From positions 362,037 through 426,036 of the forward strand of contig NZ_JACHXS010000004.1 in assembly GCF_014192225.1 (NCBI RefSeq): 64,000 nucleotides of DNA. The letters are read 5' to 3'. A model generated the notes under the pieces. The model saw only the letters and a program-made list of their open reading frames with translations, had not been told where the DNA came from and ran no database searches. Positions 52,503 to 61,869 of this stretch are shown here, one piece after another; within the stretch, counting starts at the first letter, position 1, and every line of letters begins with the position of its first letter. Position numbers and translations under genes: made by a program. The DNA comes from Pseudoduganella umbonata. Lineage in GTDB: Bacteria; Pseudomonadota; Gammaproteobacteria; Burkholderiales; Burkholderiaceae_D.

Positions 52503-54980
52503 TCAGGCACCTGCCCGGGTGACCGTGGCCAGGATCGCGAACAGTTCGTCGATGTCGACCGGTTTCACGAGGTGATGGTCGAAGCCCGCGGCGGCCGTCT
52601 GCGCGCGGTCGCTCTCCTGGCCATATCCGGTGACGGCGATGAGGGTCGCTCCCGCCGTTCCCGTTTGCGCGCGCAGGCGCTGGGCCAGTTCGTTCCCGTC
52701 CATTCCCGGCAGGCCGATATCGAGCAGGAACACGTCCCAGCTTCCGGCGGTGCTCAATGCTAATGCATCGCGTGCATCGTATTCGACGACGACCTGGTGT
52801 CCCGCCGATTCGAGCAGCAGCGCCAGGATCGACGCCGCATCCACGTTATCGTCGACCACCATGATGCGCAGTGGACCGCCGCCATCGTGCAGCGCCGGCT
52901 CCACGGCCAGCACGCCCGCGCCATCGTCTTCCTGCGCGGCCAGACGCGGCAGGCAAACGGTAAACCTGCTGCCCTGCCCCAGGCCGCCACTGGCGCAGGT
53001 GACCGTGCCGCCATGCAGCTGCACCAGGCTTTTCACCAGCGCCAGCCCGAGCCCGAGACCGCCCAGCGAGCGGTCGGAGGAGCGCTCGGCCTGCGAGAAC
53101 AGGTCGAACGCCCGCGCCGCGAGTTCGGGTGCCATGCCGATACCGGTATCGGTCACGTGGAACAGCACGTTGCCGGGGCGCACCTCGGTGCGCAGGCCGA
53201 TGTGGCCGCCTTCGGGCGTGTACTTGGCGGCATTGTTGAGCAGGTTGGCAAACACTTGCACGAGCCTGTTCCGGTCGCCCATCACCAGCGGTGCCGCCGG
53301 CGTGAGTTCCAGTGCCAGGTGGTGGCCGCGCATGCGGATCAGCGGCGTGACCTGTTCGATGGCGTCGGTCACGATCCGGTGCAGGTCCAGGCCCTGCATG
53401 TCGAGTTCGGCAAGGCCACGCGTGACCCGCGACACGTCGAGCAGGTCGTCCACCAGGCTGGTCATGTGGCGTACCTGCCGGCCGATGATCTGGCTGGTCT
53501 GCCGGACCCGCGCCTCGTCGACCTTGCCCAGCTGCAGCAGGTCGGCCGCGGCGCTGATGGGCGCCAGCGGGTTGCGCAGCTCATGGGCCAGCATGGCCAG
53601 GAACTCGTCCTTGCGGCGGTCCGCCTCGCGCAGCTGCGTCTCGGCCTGCTTGCGGGCGGAAACGTCGCGGAAGAACAGCGCCAGGCCGCCTTCGAGGGCC
53701 GGATAGGCACGCACTTCCATCCAGACATCGCCGCCCGGCAGTGTATAGGGAATGTCGATGGTGCCGGACGTGCGCTGATCCCTGACCTGCCGGTACAGCG
53801 CCTCGACCGGCGTTCCCAGCAGGTCCGGCCACAGCTCCCAGTGGCTGCGCCCGATGACACCCGCCGTGGTCTGGTGCGTCAGCCGCAGGCCTTCCGCGTT
53901 CATCCGCACGATGCGCCAGTCGGGATCGAGCAGCGCGAAGCCTTCGGCCATGTTATCGAAGATGTATTCGCTCTCGTCGCGCTCGCGGCGCAGTGCGGCC
54001 TGCGCCGAGGCGGTCTCCACGGCGGCCCAGGTACGCTCCAGCATGTCCTCGGCCATGCCGACCTGCGCCTTCGTCCAGCGGTGCGGTGCCGCGTCGTGGG
54101 CATTGAGGATCACGCGCAGGCGGCCGTTCTTCAGCAGCGGTATCGCCAGCACGGCGCGCACGCCGAGGGCCGCGTAGGCGTGCGCATAAGGTGCGCAACG
54201 CTTGTCGGTCGAGGCATCGCCGACGATCAGCGGCCGGCCCGCCCGCGCCCCCTCGGCCGCGAAGATGCCGAAATCGTCCAGGTTCACCGCGGTGCCGGCC
54301 ACAGATGGCAGGCTGCCGTTGGTCCAGTCCCGCCCGACACTGCCGGCCGCGCCCCCGTCGTCGACCGTCAGGTACGCCACGCGCCCCACCCCGAGGTATT
54401 CGCCGAGCAGCGCGCTGGCTTCGGCGACCACTTCGGCGGGATCGGTCAGCGCGCGCAGCAGGTCGCCGAGCCGCAGCTGGAATTCGCGGCGGCGGTTTGA
54501 AATGAAGGTGGCGGTGGTGTCGGCTGCGGGATTGAGGATGCCGGCGACGTTGCCGGCGGCATCGAAGACCGGGAACAGCGCATAGCTGAAGTAGGCCGTC
54601 TCGGGCACGCCGTCGCGCACCACGGTGAACCGTATGTCGCTCAGGTTGCATGCCCTGCCGGCCAGTGCTTCGGCCAGGATCGGGGTGAAGCCCTCGCGCA
54701 GCTCTTCCCAGCTGCCCCAGAACGGGCTGGCCAGCGCGGCTGGATGCTTGTCGCCGAGGACCTGGAGGTATGCGTCGTTGTAGAAGTACAGGCAGTCCGG
54801 GCCCCAGTAGAAGCTGATCGGCGCGGGCGCGTCCAGCACCATGTCGATGGTACGGCGGATCTCGGCAGGCCACGCTTCAGGAGCGCCGAAGGGGAAGTCG
54901 CTCCAGTCACGGGCGCGCAGCAAAGCGCGAACCACGCCCTCGCCGGCAAACAGGGGTCGGAATGCTGGGGAATTATCCAT
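52503..54980 (-). CDS. PAS-GAF-PAS hybrid histidine kinase
   Basis: This 825-residue soluble hybrid kinase contains an N-terminal PAS (about 35-165; ISFYWGPDCLYFYNDAYLQVLG), GAF (about 180-335; PLIVGDASTDKRCAPYA), a second PAS (about 345-460; YIFDNMAEGFALLDPDWRIVR), HisKA (LAHELRNPLAPI), HATPase (NLLNNAAKYTPEGG, GGLGLGLALVKSLVQLHGG) and a C-terminal receiver (MVVDDNVDA, phospho-Asp in FLLDIGLPGMDG, LVKPVD). It may pass phosphate to an unlinked phosphotransfer protein. The ligand of GAF/PAS is unknown. It is convergent with the GGDEF-EAL gene and divergent from the malonate operon 248 bp away. Confidence 0.93.
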   Translation of the reverse strand: MDNSPAFRPLFAGEGVVRALLRARDWSDFPFGAPEAWPAEIRRTIDMVLDAPAPISFYWGPDCLYFYNDAYLQVLGDKHPAALASPFWGSWEELREGFTPILAEALAGRACNLSDIRFTVVRDGVPETAYFSYALFPVFDAAGNVAGILNPAADTTATFISNRRREFQLRLGDLLRALTDPAEVVAEASALLGEYLGVGRVAYLTVDDGGAAGSVGRDWTNGSLPSVAGTAVNLDDFGIFAAEGARAGRPLIVGDASTDKRCAPYAHAYAALGVRAVLAIPLLKNGRLRVILNAHDAAPHRWTKAQVGMAEDMLERTWAAVETASAQAALRRERDESEYIFDNMAEGFALLDPDWRIVRMNAEGLRLTHQTTAGVIGRSHWELWPDLLGTPVEALYRQVRDQRTSGTIDIPYTLPGGDVWMEVRAYPALEGGLALFFRDVSARKQAETQLREADRRKDEFLAMLAHELRNPLAPISAAADLLQLGKVDEARVRQTSQIIGRQVRHMTSLVDDLLDVSRVTRGLAELDMQGLDLHRIVTDAIEQVTPLIRMRGHHLALELTPAAPLVMGDRNRLVQVFANLLNNAAKYTPEGGHIGLRTEVRPGNVLFHVTDTGIGMAPELAARAFDLFSQAERSSDRSLGGLGLGLALVKSLVQLHGGTVTCASGGLGQGSRFTVCLPRLAAQEDDGAGVLAVEPALHDGGGPLRIMVVDDNVDAASILALLLESAGHQVVVEYDARDALALSTAGSWDVFLLDIGLPGMDGNELAQRLRAQTGTAGATLIAVTGYGQESDRAQTAAAGFDHHLVKPVDIDELFAILATVTRAGA

Positions 54981-55228
54981 GTAGGCATTCTGACATGATT
55001 GCAGAATAAAATCCGCCTCTTTACGCTGGCAGGCGACCGGCGATATTTCCGCTCAGAGTAAACATCGGCCTGCGGCAGTAATTGATCCGGGCGCCATTCC
55101 GCGTTACCTTGGACTACACGATATAAAAAGAGCATGTCCGCGCCACAGCTTTGCCGGCCGGGGAATGCATGGAGACGTATCACCCGCGGTCCGGCCGCAG
55201 CCGGCACCGCAAGCCCAGGAGTAATGCC

Positions 55229-56650
55229 GTGTCCACTCACCTGATTGCCATTTGCGTGCTGGCGCTGATGTTCGTCATCGCCACCGCGCTGCCCATCAAC
55301 ATGGGCGTCATCGCCTTTGTCGGTGCCTTCCTGGTCGGTACGCTGGTCGCCGGCATGCAGGCCAAGGGCATCATGGCCGGTTTTCCGGCCGAACTGTTCC
55401 TCACCCTCGTCGGCATCACGTTCCTGTTCGCCCAGGCCCAGAACAACGGCACCATCGACTGGCTGGTGCGGCTTGCCGTGCGCGCGGTCGGCGGGCGCAT
55501 CGCCGCCATTCCGTGGGTGATGTTCGCCGTCACGGCCCTGCTCACCTCGGTCGGCGCCGTCAGTCCAGCGGCGGTGGCGATCATCGCGCCGATCGCGCTG
55601 GGCTTCGCCGCCAAGTACCACATCAATCCGCTGATGATGGGCCTGATGGTGATCCACGGCGCCCAGGGCGGCGGCTTCTCGCCGATCAGCATCTACGGCG
55701 GCATCACCAATAAAGTCGTCAACGAAGCGGGGCTGCCGATCTCGGAATTGACCACCGCGTTCGTCAGCCTGGGCTTCAACTTCGCCGTCTCGCTGCTACT
55801 GTTCTTCGTGTTCGGCGGCATGAAGCTGATGCGCCAGCAGGTGCCCAAGGCGGCAGCCGGCCGCAGCGACCCCATCGGGCCGTTCGGCGCAACCGTCGCG
55901 GTGGCGGCGCAGGGTCCGCAGATCTACGGCGATGCCGAGAACGAGGCGGCCAGCGAGGAACGGCTGACGCGGGAGCGCTCCAGCGCGGCCGTCGGCGCGA
56001 TCGGCACACCAGGTGGTGCGGGTGCCGGCGCGGCCGCCGGCGTGGCGCTGAACGAAGGCGCGACCATCCAGCAGATCGTCACCGTGGCCGGGCTGGTCGC
56101 GCTGGCCGTGCTGACGCTGCTGTACAAGCTCGATATCGGCTTTGTCGCCATCTCGATCGGCCTGCTGATCTCGCTGATGTCGCCGCAGGTACAGAAACGC
56201 GCCATCGGCCAGGTATCGTGGCCGGAGATCATGCTGATCGTCGGCGTGAGCACCTATGTGGGCGTGATGCAGAAGATGGGCACCATTACCTGGGTCGGCG
56301 ACAGCGTCGCCAGCCTGACCTCGCCGCTGGTGGTGGCGCTGCTGCTGCTGTTCGTCGGCGCCATCGTGTCGGCGTTCGCGTCGTCGACGGCCGTGCTGGG
56401 ATCGCTGATTCCGCTGGCCGTGCCGTTCCTGCAGGCCGGCACCGGCGTCGATCCGATCGGCTTCATCGCCGCCATGGCGGTGGCGTCCACCATCGTCGAC
56501 GTCAGCCCGTTCTCGACCAACGGCGCGCTGGTGCTGGCCAGCGCCCAGCACATCGACCGCGACGTATTCCTGCGCCAGCTGATGATCTATGGCGGTATCG
56601 TCACGCTGGTCGCACCGGTCGTGGTCTGGCTGCTGTTCGTGGTGCTGTGA
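55229..56650 (+). CDS. MatC-type malonate/dicarboxylate carrier
   Basis: The 473-residue membrane protein starts at a GTG preceded by AGGAG. It has about 11-12 helices and the MatC N-terminal family opening (LALMFVIATALPINMGVIAFVGAFLVGTL, GFPAELFLTLVGITFLFAQAQNNGT). A hydrophilic loop of about 85 residues separates the halves (PQIYGDAENEAASEERLTRERSS). The C-terminal half resembles SLC13-like transporters (ASSTAVLGSLIPLAVPF, DVSPFSTNGALVLA). Its place 36 bp before mdcA supports malonate uptake; other mdc operons use the unrelated MdcL/MdcM carrier pair, which is absent here. Confidence 0.85.
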   Translation: MSTHLIAICVLALMFVIATALPINMGVIAFVGAFLVGTLVAGMQAKGIMAGFPAELFLTLVGITFLFAQAQNNGTIDWLVRLAVRAVGGRIAAIPWVMFAVTALLTSVGAVSPAAVAIIAPIALGFAAKYHINPLMMGLMVIHGAQGGGFSPISIYGGITNKVVNEAGLPISELTTAFVSLGFNFAVSLLLFFVFGGMKLMRQQVPKAAAGRSDPIGPFGATVAVAAQGPQIYGDAENEAASEERLTRERSSAAVGAIGTPGGAGAGAAAGVALNEGATIQQIVTVAGLVALAVLTLLYKLDIGFVAISIGLLISLMSPQVQKRAIGQVSWPEIMLIVGVSTYVGVMQKMGTITWVGDSVASLTSPLVVALLLLFVGAIVSAFASSTAVLGSLIPLAVPFLQAGTGVDPIGFIAAMAVASTIVDVSPFSTNGALVLASAQHIDRDVFLRQLMIYGGIVTLVAPVVVWLLFVVL

Positions 56651-56686
56651 CCACCGCTGCCGCGACCACCACATTAAGGATAATCC

Positions 56687-58354
56687 ATGAATTCACCTGA
56701 AGGCCGCTGGACTACCCAGCAACGCAATCGCGACGCCCGCCTGGCGCGCGCCGGCGCCGCACTGGGCGATGCGCTGGACGGCAAGATCGTCGCGGCATCG
56801 CATATCGCCGAGCTGCTGCACCAGGTGCTGGAGCCCGGCGACCGGGTCTGCCTGGAAGGGAACAACCAGAAGCAGGCCGATTTCCTCGGCAAGGCGCTGG
56901 CCAGGCTCGATCCGGCGCGCGTCAACAACCTGCACATGCTGCTGTCGGTGCTGTCGCTGCCGGAACATCTCGACGTGTTCGAGAAGGGCATCGGCGCCCG
57001 CCTGGACTTCTCGTTCTCGGGACCGCAGGCCGGCCGCCTGGCCCGGCTGGCGCAGTCGGGCAAGCTCAATATCGGCGCCATCCACACCTACCTGGAACTG
57101 TTCGCACGCTACTTCGTCGACCTGACGCCGCGGGTGGCGCTGGTGGCGGCCGAGATGGCCGACCGCGAAGGCAACCTGTACACGGGGCCGAATACCGAGG
57201 ATACGCCGGCCATCGCCGAGGCCACCGCCTTCAAGAGCGGCATCGTGATCGCCCAGGTCAACCGCATCGTCGACAAGCTGCCGCGCGTGGACATTCCCGC
57301 CGACTGGGTCGGCTACGTGGTGCAGTCGCCGACGCCCTACTACATCGAGCCGTTGTTTACACGCGACCCGGCGCTGATTTCCGAGATCCAGGTGCTGATG
57401 GCGATGATGGCCATCAAGGGCATCTATGCCGAATACGACGTCGAGCGCCTGAACCACGGCATCGGCTTCGACACCGCCGCCATCGAACTGCTGCTGCCGA
57501 CGTATGCGGCCAGCCTGGGGCTGAAAGGCAGGATCGCCCGCCACTGGGCGCTCAATCCCCACCCGGCGCTGATTCCGGCGATCGAGGCGGGCTTCGTCGA
57601 ATCGGTGCATTCGTTCGGCTCCGAACTGGGCATGGAAAACTACATCCGGGCCCGGCCCGACGTGTTCTTCACCGGTCCCGACGGCTCGATGCGCAGCAAC
57701 CGCGCCTTCTCCCAGGCTGCCGGTCACTACGCCTGCGACATGTTCATCGGCTCCACGCTGCAGATCGACCTGCAGGGCAACTCGTCCACGGCGACGCTGG
57801 GCCGCATCGCCGGCTTCGGCGGCGCGCCGAACATGGGTGCCGACGCGCGCGGGCGCCGGCACCCCAGCGCGGCCTGGCTGAAGGCAGGCGAACAGGCCCG
57901 CGCCGGCCGCAACACGATCCCGCGCGGGCAGAAGCTCGTGGTGCAGATGGTGGAGACCTTCCGCGAGCACATGGCACCGGCCTTCGTCGAGCGGCTCGAC
58001 GCCTGGCAGCTGGCCGAGCAGGCCGGCATGGCGATACCGCCGGTGATGATCTACGGCGACGACGTCACGCACATCCTGACCGAGGAAGGCATCGCCAACC
58101 TGCTGCTGTGCCGTGGCGACGAGGAACGCGAGCAGGCCATCCGCGGCGTGGCCGGCTATACGCCGGTGGGCCTGGGCCGCGACAAGCGCATGGTGGAGAA
58201 CCTGCGCGACCGCGGCATCATCCGCCGCCCGGAAGACCTGGGCATCGACAAGCGCCTGGCAACGCGCGACCTGCTGGCAGCCAGGAACATGAAAGACCTG
58301 GTGCGCGCGTCGGGCGGCCTGTACGATCCGCCGAAACGTTTCAGGAACTGGTAA
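56687..58354 (+). CDS. mdcA: Malonate decarboxylase alpha subunit
   Basis: The 555-residue product transfers the acyl carrier protein between acetyl- and malonyl-thioesters (acetyl-S-ACP:malonate ACP transferase). Landmarks are LEPGDRVCLEGNNQKQADFLGKAL, GRLARLAQSGKLNIGAIHTYLELFARYF and the Gly-rich NSSTATLGRIAGFGGAPNMGADARGRRH. Length matches MdcA (about 550). The leader AAGGATAATCC precedes the ATG. It is the first enzyme gene of a continuous operon that has every expected subunit and cofactor-synthesis gene. Confidence 0.96.
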   Translation: MNSPEGRWTTQQRNRDARLARAGAALGDALDGKIVAASHIAELLHQVLEPGDRVCLEGNNQKQADFLGKALARLDPARVNNLHMLLSVLSLPEHLDVFEKGIGARLDFSFSGPQAGRLARLAQSGKLNIGAIHTYLELFARYFVDLTPRVALVAAEMADREGNLYTGPNTEDTPAIAEATAFKSGIVIAQVNRIVDKLPRVDIPADWVGYVVQSPTPYYIEPLFTRDPALISEIQVLMAMMAIKGIYAEYDVERLNHGIGFDTAAIELLLPTYAASLGLKGRIARHWALNPHPALIPAIEAGFVESVHSFGSELGMENYIRARPDVFFTGPDGSMRSNRAFSQAAGHYACDMFIGSTLQIDLQGNSSTATLGRIAGFGGAPNMGADARGRRHPSAAWLKAGEQARAGRNTIPRGQKLVVQMVETFREHMAPAFVERLDAWQLAEQAGMAIPPVMIYGDDVTHILTEEGIANLLLCRGDEEREQAIRGVAGYTPVGLGRDKRMVENLRDRGIIRRPEDLGIDKRLATRDLLAARNMKDLVRASGGLYDPPKRFRNW

Positions 58355-58363
58355 GGACACACC

Positions 58364-58678
58364 ATGGAAACCCTTCAATTCAGGTTCGAACAGGGCACCC
58401 GCCCGCTGGCCGGCGCGGCCCAGCTGGTCGGCGTGGTCGGCTCGGGCAATCTCGAAGTGCTGATCGAGCCGGCGACGCTGGCCGGCGCCTGTGAAATCGA
58501 GGTGCGCACCGCGGCCGTCGGCTTCGGCGCGACGTGGCAGGCCGTGATGACGGACTTCCACGAACGCTGGAGCCTGGCCGACGCGCGCATCTGCATCAAC
58601 GACATGGGCGCCACGCCGGCCGTGGTCAGCCTGCGGCTGGACCAGGCGGCGCAATCGGTGGCAGGAGGCACGCCATGA
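58364..58678 (+). CDS. mdcC: Malonate decarboxylase acyl carrier protein
   Basis: The 104-residue delta subunit carries the 2'-(5''-triphosphoribosyl)-3'-dephospho-CoA prosthetic group on the Ser of VVGSGNLEVLIEP. Family-typical LRLDQAAQSV is at the end. AAGGACACACC precedes the ATG. It overlaps mdcD by 4 bp (ATGA). Acetylated carrier protein is exchanged with malonate by MdcA. Confidence 0.96.
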   Translation: METLQFRFEQGTRPLAGAAQLVGVVGSGNLEVLIEPATLAGACEIEVRTAAVGFGATWQAVMTDFHERWSLADARICINDMGATPAVVSLRLDQAAQSVAGGTP

Positions 58679-59574
58679 GCAGCTACCTGGAACTGACCGC
58701 GCGCCAGCGCATTCCCGCCATCTTCGATGCGGGCAGCTTCGAGGAATTCCTGCCGCCCTCGGCACGCATCGTCAGCCCCCACCTGGCGCAGCTCGACGCG
58801 CCCGTGTCGTTCGACGACGGCGTCGTGGTCGGGCGCGGCCTGCTGGGCGGCCACGTGGTGTTTGGCGCGGCCCAGGAAGGCGGCTTCATGGGCGGCTCGG
58901 TCGGCGAGGTGCACGGCGCCAAGCTGGTCGGCATGCTGCGCCGTGCCATCGACGAGCAGGCCCACGCGGTGCTGCTGCTGCTCGAATCGGGCGGCGTGCG
59001 CCTGCACGAGGCCAATGCCGGCCTGATCGCGGTATCGGAAGTGATGCGCGCCATGCTCGATGCGCGCGCCGCGAATATCCCCGTGGTGGCCCTGGTGGGC
59101 GGCGCCAACGGCTGCTTCGGCGGCATGGGCATCTCGGCGCGCTGCGCCAACACGGTGATCATGTCGGAAGAAGGCCGGCTGGCGATGTCCGGCCCGGAAG
59201 TGATCGAGACCGCCAATGGCGTGGAGGAGTTCGACTCGCGCGACCGCGCGCTGGTGTGGCGCACCACCGGCGGCAAGCATCGCTACCTGCTGGGCGACTG
59301 CCAGGTGCTGGTGCCGGACGACACCGCCGCCTTCCGCGCCGCCGCGCTGCAGGCCATCGCGGAGATCCGCGCCGGCAGCGCCAGCCTGAGCCTGGAAGGC
59401 CTGCTGGAAGAACAGGACCTGCTGGCGCGCCGCCTGCGCGACACCGCCGGGCTGCCCGACCCGGTCGACGTGTGGCGGCAGCTGGGCGTACCGGATCCGG
59501 CCGGCGTGCCGATGCTCGACACGGACGCTTTCATGCAACTGGCGGCACCGCACCGCGCGGGAGGACCACGATGA
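58675..59574 (+). CDS. mdcD: Malonate decarboxylase beta subunit
   Basis: This 299-residue carboxyltransferase-like (crotonase-fold) subunit, with MdcE, decarboxylates malonyl-S-ACP. It shows VVFGAAQEGGFMGGSVGEVHGAKL, LLLLESGGVRLHEANAGL and GGANGCFGGMGISARCANTVIM, the oxyanion-hole region typical of the biotin-independent enzyme. No biotin carrier gene is present, so this is the soluble, biotin-independent type. Start and stop overlap neighbours by 4 bp each. Confidence 0.96.
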   Translation: MSSYLELTARQRIPAIFDAGSFEEFLPPSARIVSPHLAQLDAPVSFDDGVVVGRGLLGGHVVFGAAQEGGFMGGSVGEVHGAKLVGMLRRAIDEQAHAVLLLLESGGVRLHEANAGLIAVSEVMRAMLDARAANIPVVALVGGANGCFGGMGISARCANTVIMSEEGRLAMSGPEVIETANGVEEFDSRDRALVWRTTGGKHRYLLGDCQVLVPDDTAAFRAAALQAIAEIRAGSASLSLEGLLEEQDLLARRLRDTAGLPDPVDVWRQLGVPDPAGVPMLDTDAFMQLAAPHRAGGPR

Positions 59575-60287
59575 CCTGGCAAACCCTGGCAACCCAGCTG
59601 TTCCCCGGCGGGCACGACATCGCCGAACACGACAATTTCCTGTCCGGCACCGGCCAGGTGGACGGCAGGACCGTGGCCGTGATCGGCACCACCGAGCACG
59701 TCCCGATCGGCATCGAGATCGCGCTGGCCCAGGCCCAGGCGATCCTGCGGACGGTGCAGCGGCATCCCGGCCGGCCGATCCTGATCCTGGTCGACACGCA
59801 GGGCCAGCGCCTGCGCCACCGCGACGAGATGTTGGGCATCAACAGCTACATGGCCCACCTGGGCAAGTGCGTCGACCTGGCGCGGCGGCGCGGCCACGCC
59901 GTGATCGGCCTGGTGTACGACCAGGCCCTGTCCGGCGGCTTCATCACCAGCGGCCTGATCGCCAGCGCCTGCTACGCGCTGCCGCAGGCCACCATCCGCG
60001 TGATGGGATTGCCGGCCATGGCACGCATCACCAAGGTACCGGAAGAGCGGCTGACCGAGCTGGCGCGCGACAACCCGGTGTTCGCGCCGGGGCCGGAGAA
60101 CTACCTGCGCATGGGCGGCCTGCACGCCATCTGGGCGGACGACCTGGCCAACCGGCTGGTCGAGGCGCTGGCCGGCACCGACCCGGCCGATGGCCGCATG
60201 GCGCTGGGCCAGGACCGGGGCGGCCGCCTGCTGGCGCAGCCCGTCGCCGAGGCAGTCAGGACGGGTGGCCATGCTCGCCCGGCATGA
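59571..60287 (+). CDS. mdcE: Malonate decarboxylase gamma subunit
   Basis: The 238-residue partner of MdcD has IALAQAQAILRTVQRHPGRPILILVDTQGQRLRHRDEMLGIN, GGFITSGLIASACYALPQATIRVMGLPAMARITKVPEERL and FAPGPENYLRMGGLHAIW, all characteristic. Together the subunits form the decarboxylase active site. The ATG at 59571 overlaps the mdcD stop, and the gene runs 17 bp into mdcG. Confidence 0.95.
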   Translation: MTWQTLATQLFPGGHDIAEHDNFLSGTGQVDGRTVAVIGTTEHVPIGIEIALAQAQAILRTVQRHPGRPILILVDTQGQRLRHRDEMLGINSYMAHLGKCVDLARRRGHAVIGLVYDQALSGGFITSGLIASACYALPQATIRVMGLPAMARITKVPEERLTELARDNPVFAPGPENYLRMGGLHAIWADDLANRLVEALAGTDPADGRMALGQDRGGRLLAQPVAEAVRTGGHARPA

Positions 60288-60963
60288 TCTCGTGTGGCTG
60301 ACGGCTCAGGGCTGGCGGCAGGTGCGCGCCGGCATGGCGCCGGAGGCGGAGCAGGAGCTGATCACAGCCTTGGACGCATGGCGCGGCGCCGGCTGGCCCG
60401 CCGTGGTACGGCGCGCGGAGGCCGATCCGGCACCGGAAGAAGTGGCCATCGGCTTCGCCCTGCCCCCGCGCCCCGGCGATGGCCGCAAGGTACGTATCGG
60501 CAGCCGGGTCGACGTGGCCGAGATCGTCCGCCACACCCCTGCCCTGCCGCTCGCGGGCGCCCTCGGCGCGGTGCCCGACGGCTGGCGCACGGCGCTGGCG
60601 GCACTGTCGCGCGAGGCCGCCGACGCAGGACTCGACCTGGCCGTGTACGGCTCGGTGGCCCTGGCCGCTATCACGGGGCAGCGCTATGTGACGCCGGCTT
60701 CGGACATCGACCTGCTGCTGCGTCCCCTGGACCGCGAGCAGCTGGCGGCCGGCCTGGCGCTGGTGGCCCGGCATGCGGCGCTGCTGCCGCTCGACGGCGA
60801 AGTGGTGTTTCCCGATGGGCGCGCAGTGGCATGGAAGGAGCTGCGCATGGTGCTCGACACCACGCCAGGCACGCGCGTGCTGGCGAAAAGCCTGGAGCGC
60901 GTGGCACTGGCGGTACCGGACGACCTGCTGGCGACGCTGGAGGATGCGCCATGCCTGAGCTGA
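60271..60963 (+). CDS. mdcG: Phosphoribosyl-dephospho-CoA transferase
   Basis: The 230-residue nucleotidyltransferase-like protein transfers triphosphoribosyl-dephospho-CoA to MdcC. The signature is VYGSVALAAITGQRYV followed by SDIDLLLRP, the Gly-Ser-x12-18-Asp-x-Asp pattern of this family. Length is normal. It overlaps mdcE by 17 bp and mdcB by 13 bp, so its expression is tied to theirs. Confidence 0.95.
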   Translation: MLARHDLVWLTAQGWRQVRAGMAPEAEQELITALDAWRGAGWPAVVRRAEADPAPEEVAIGFALPPRPGDGRKVRIGSRVDVAEIVRHTPALPLAGALGAVPDGWRTALAALSREAADAGLDLAVYGSVALAAITGQRYVTPASDIDLLLRPLDREQLAAGLALVARHAALLPLDGEVVFPDGRAVAWKELRMVLDTTPGTRVLAKSLERVALAVPDDLLATLEDAPCLS

Positions 60964-61868
60964 ACGGGGCGCTGCTGCTCCCTGCCCGCATGCCGCCGGC
61001 CTTCGGCGTTGCCACGGACCGCGCGTTTTGCCAATGGGTGGCGCGCCTGGCCGTGCGCAGCCTGTATGCGGAACTGGCCCTGTATCCGAAGCCCGGCCTG
61101 GTCTCGCTGGTCGACAACGGCAGCCACGAGGACATGACGGCAGCCACCTTCGTGCGCAGCCTGTTCGCGCTGCGCCGCTATTTTCTGCGCATCGCCGAAG
61201 CGGGCATCGCCGATGCGCCCTTCCATGAACTGAAACGCCTGGGCATCGAGGCCGAGGCGCGCATGCTGCGCGCCACCGGCGGGATCAACACCCACCGCGG
61301 CGCCATCTTCTGCCTCGGCCTGCTGTGCGCCGCCATCGGGCGTTGCCGGGCGAGCGGCAATGCGCTGGCACCGGCCGCGATCCAGGGCGCGCTGCTGCGG
61401 CACTGGGGCCCGGCACTGGGGGCCCACAGCGCCGACCTGGCCACACCCTCGCATGGCACGGCGGCACTGCTGCGCTATGCCGCCAGCGGCGCACGCGAGG
61501 AAGGCGCGCGCGGCTTTCCTTCCGTGTTTGCCGTCGGCCTGCCCGCCTTGCGCCGGACGCTGGCCGCCGGCCGCGGCACGCGGTGCGCGCGGGTCGATGC
61601 GCTGTTTGCCCTGATGGCGCATGTCAGCGACACCAACGTCTATCATCGCGGCGGTCCGGACGGCGCGCTGGCGGTGCGGCGCCAGGCGCGCGCCTTCGTC
61701 GCCCGTGGCGGCACCGCCGCGCCGGACTGGGAAGCGCGCGCACTGGCGTGCCATCGCAGCTTCGTCGCCTCGCGCTTGTCGCCCGGCGGCGCGGCCGACC
61801 TGCTCGGCGCCGTCTGCTTCGTGCATGAGGCCTGCATGACCCAGGCGGCCCGCGGCGGGTACGACTGA
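60951..61868 (+). CDS. mdcB: Triphosphoribosyl-dephospho-CoA synthase
   Basis: The 305-residue CitG/MdcB-family enzyme makes the prosthetic-group precursor from ATP and dephospho-CoA. It has LYPKPGLVSLVDNGSHEDM near residue 45, GGINTHRGAIF near 110 and HVSDTNVYHRGG near 225, with conserved Asp and His residues. It follows the canonical order within the operon. Gene order here is A-C-D-E-G-B-H, so mdcB is near the end rather than second as in Klebsiella. Confidence 0.95.
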   Translation: MPELNGALLLPARMPPAFGVATDRAFCQWVARLAVRSLYAELALYPKPGLVSLVDNGSHEDMTAATFVRSLFALRRYFLRIAEAGIADAPFHELKRLGIEAEARMLRATGGINTHRGAIFCLGLLCAAIGRCRASGNALAPAAIQGALLRHWGPALGAHSADLATPSHGTAALLRYAASGAREEGARGFPSVFAVGLPALRRTLAAGRGTRCARVDALFALMAHVSDTNVYHRGGPDGALAVRRQARAFVARGGTAAPDWEARALACHRSFVASRLSPGGAADLLGAVCFVHEACMTQAARGGYD

Positions 61869-61869
61869 C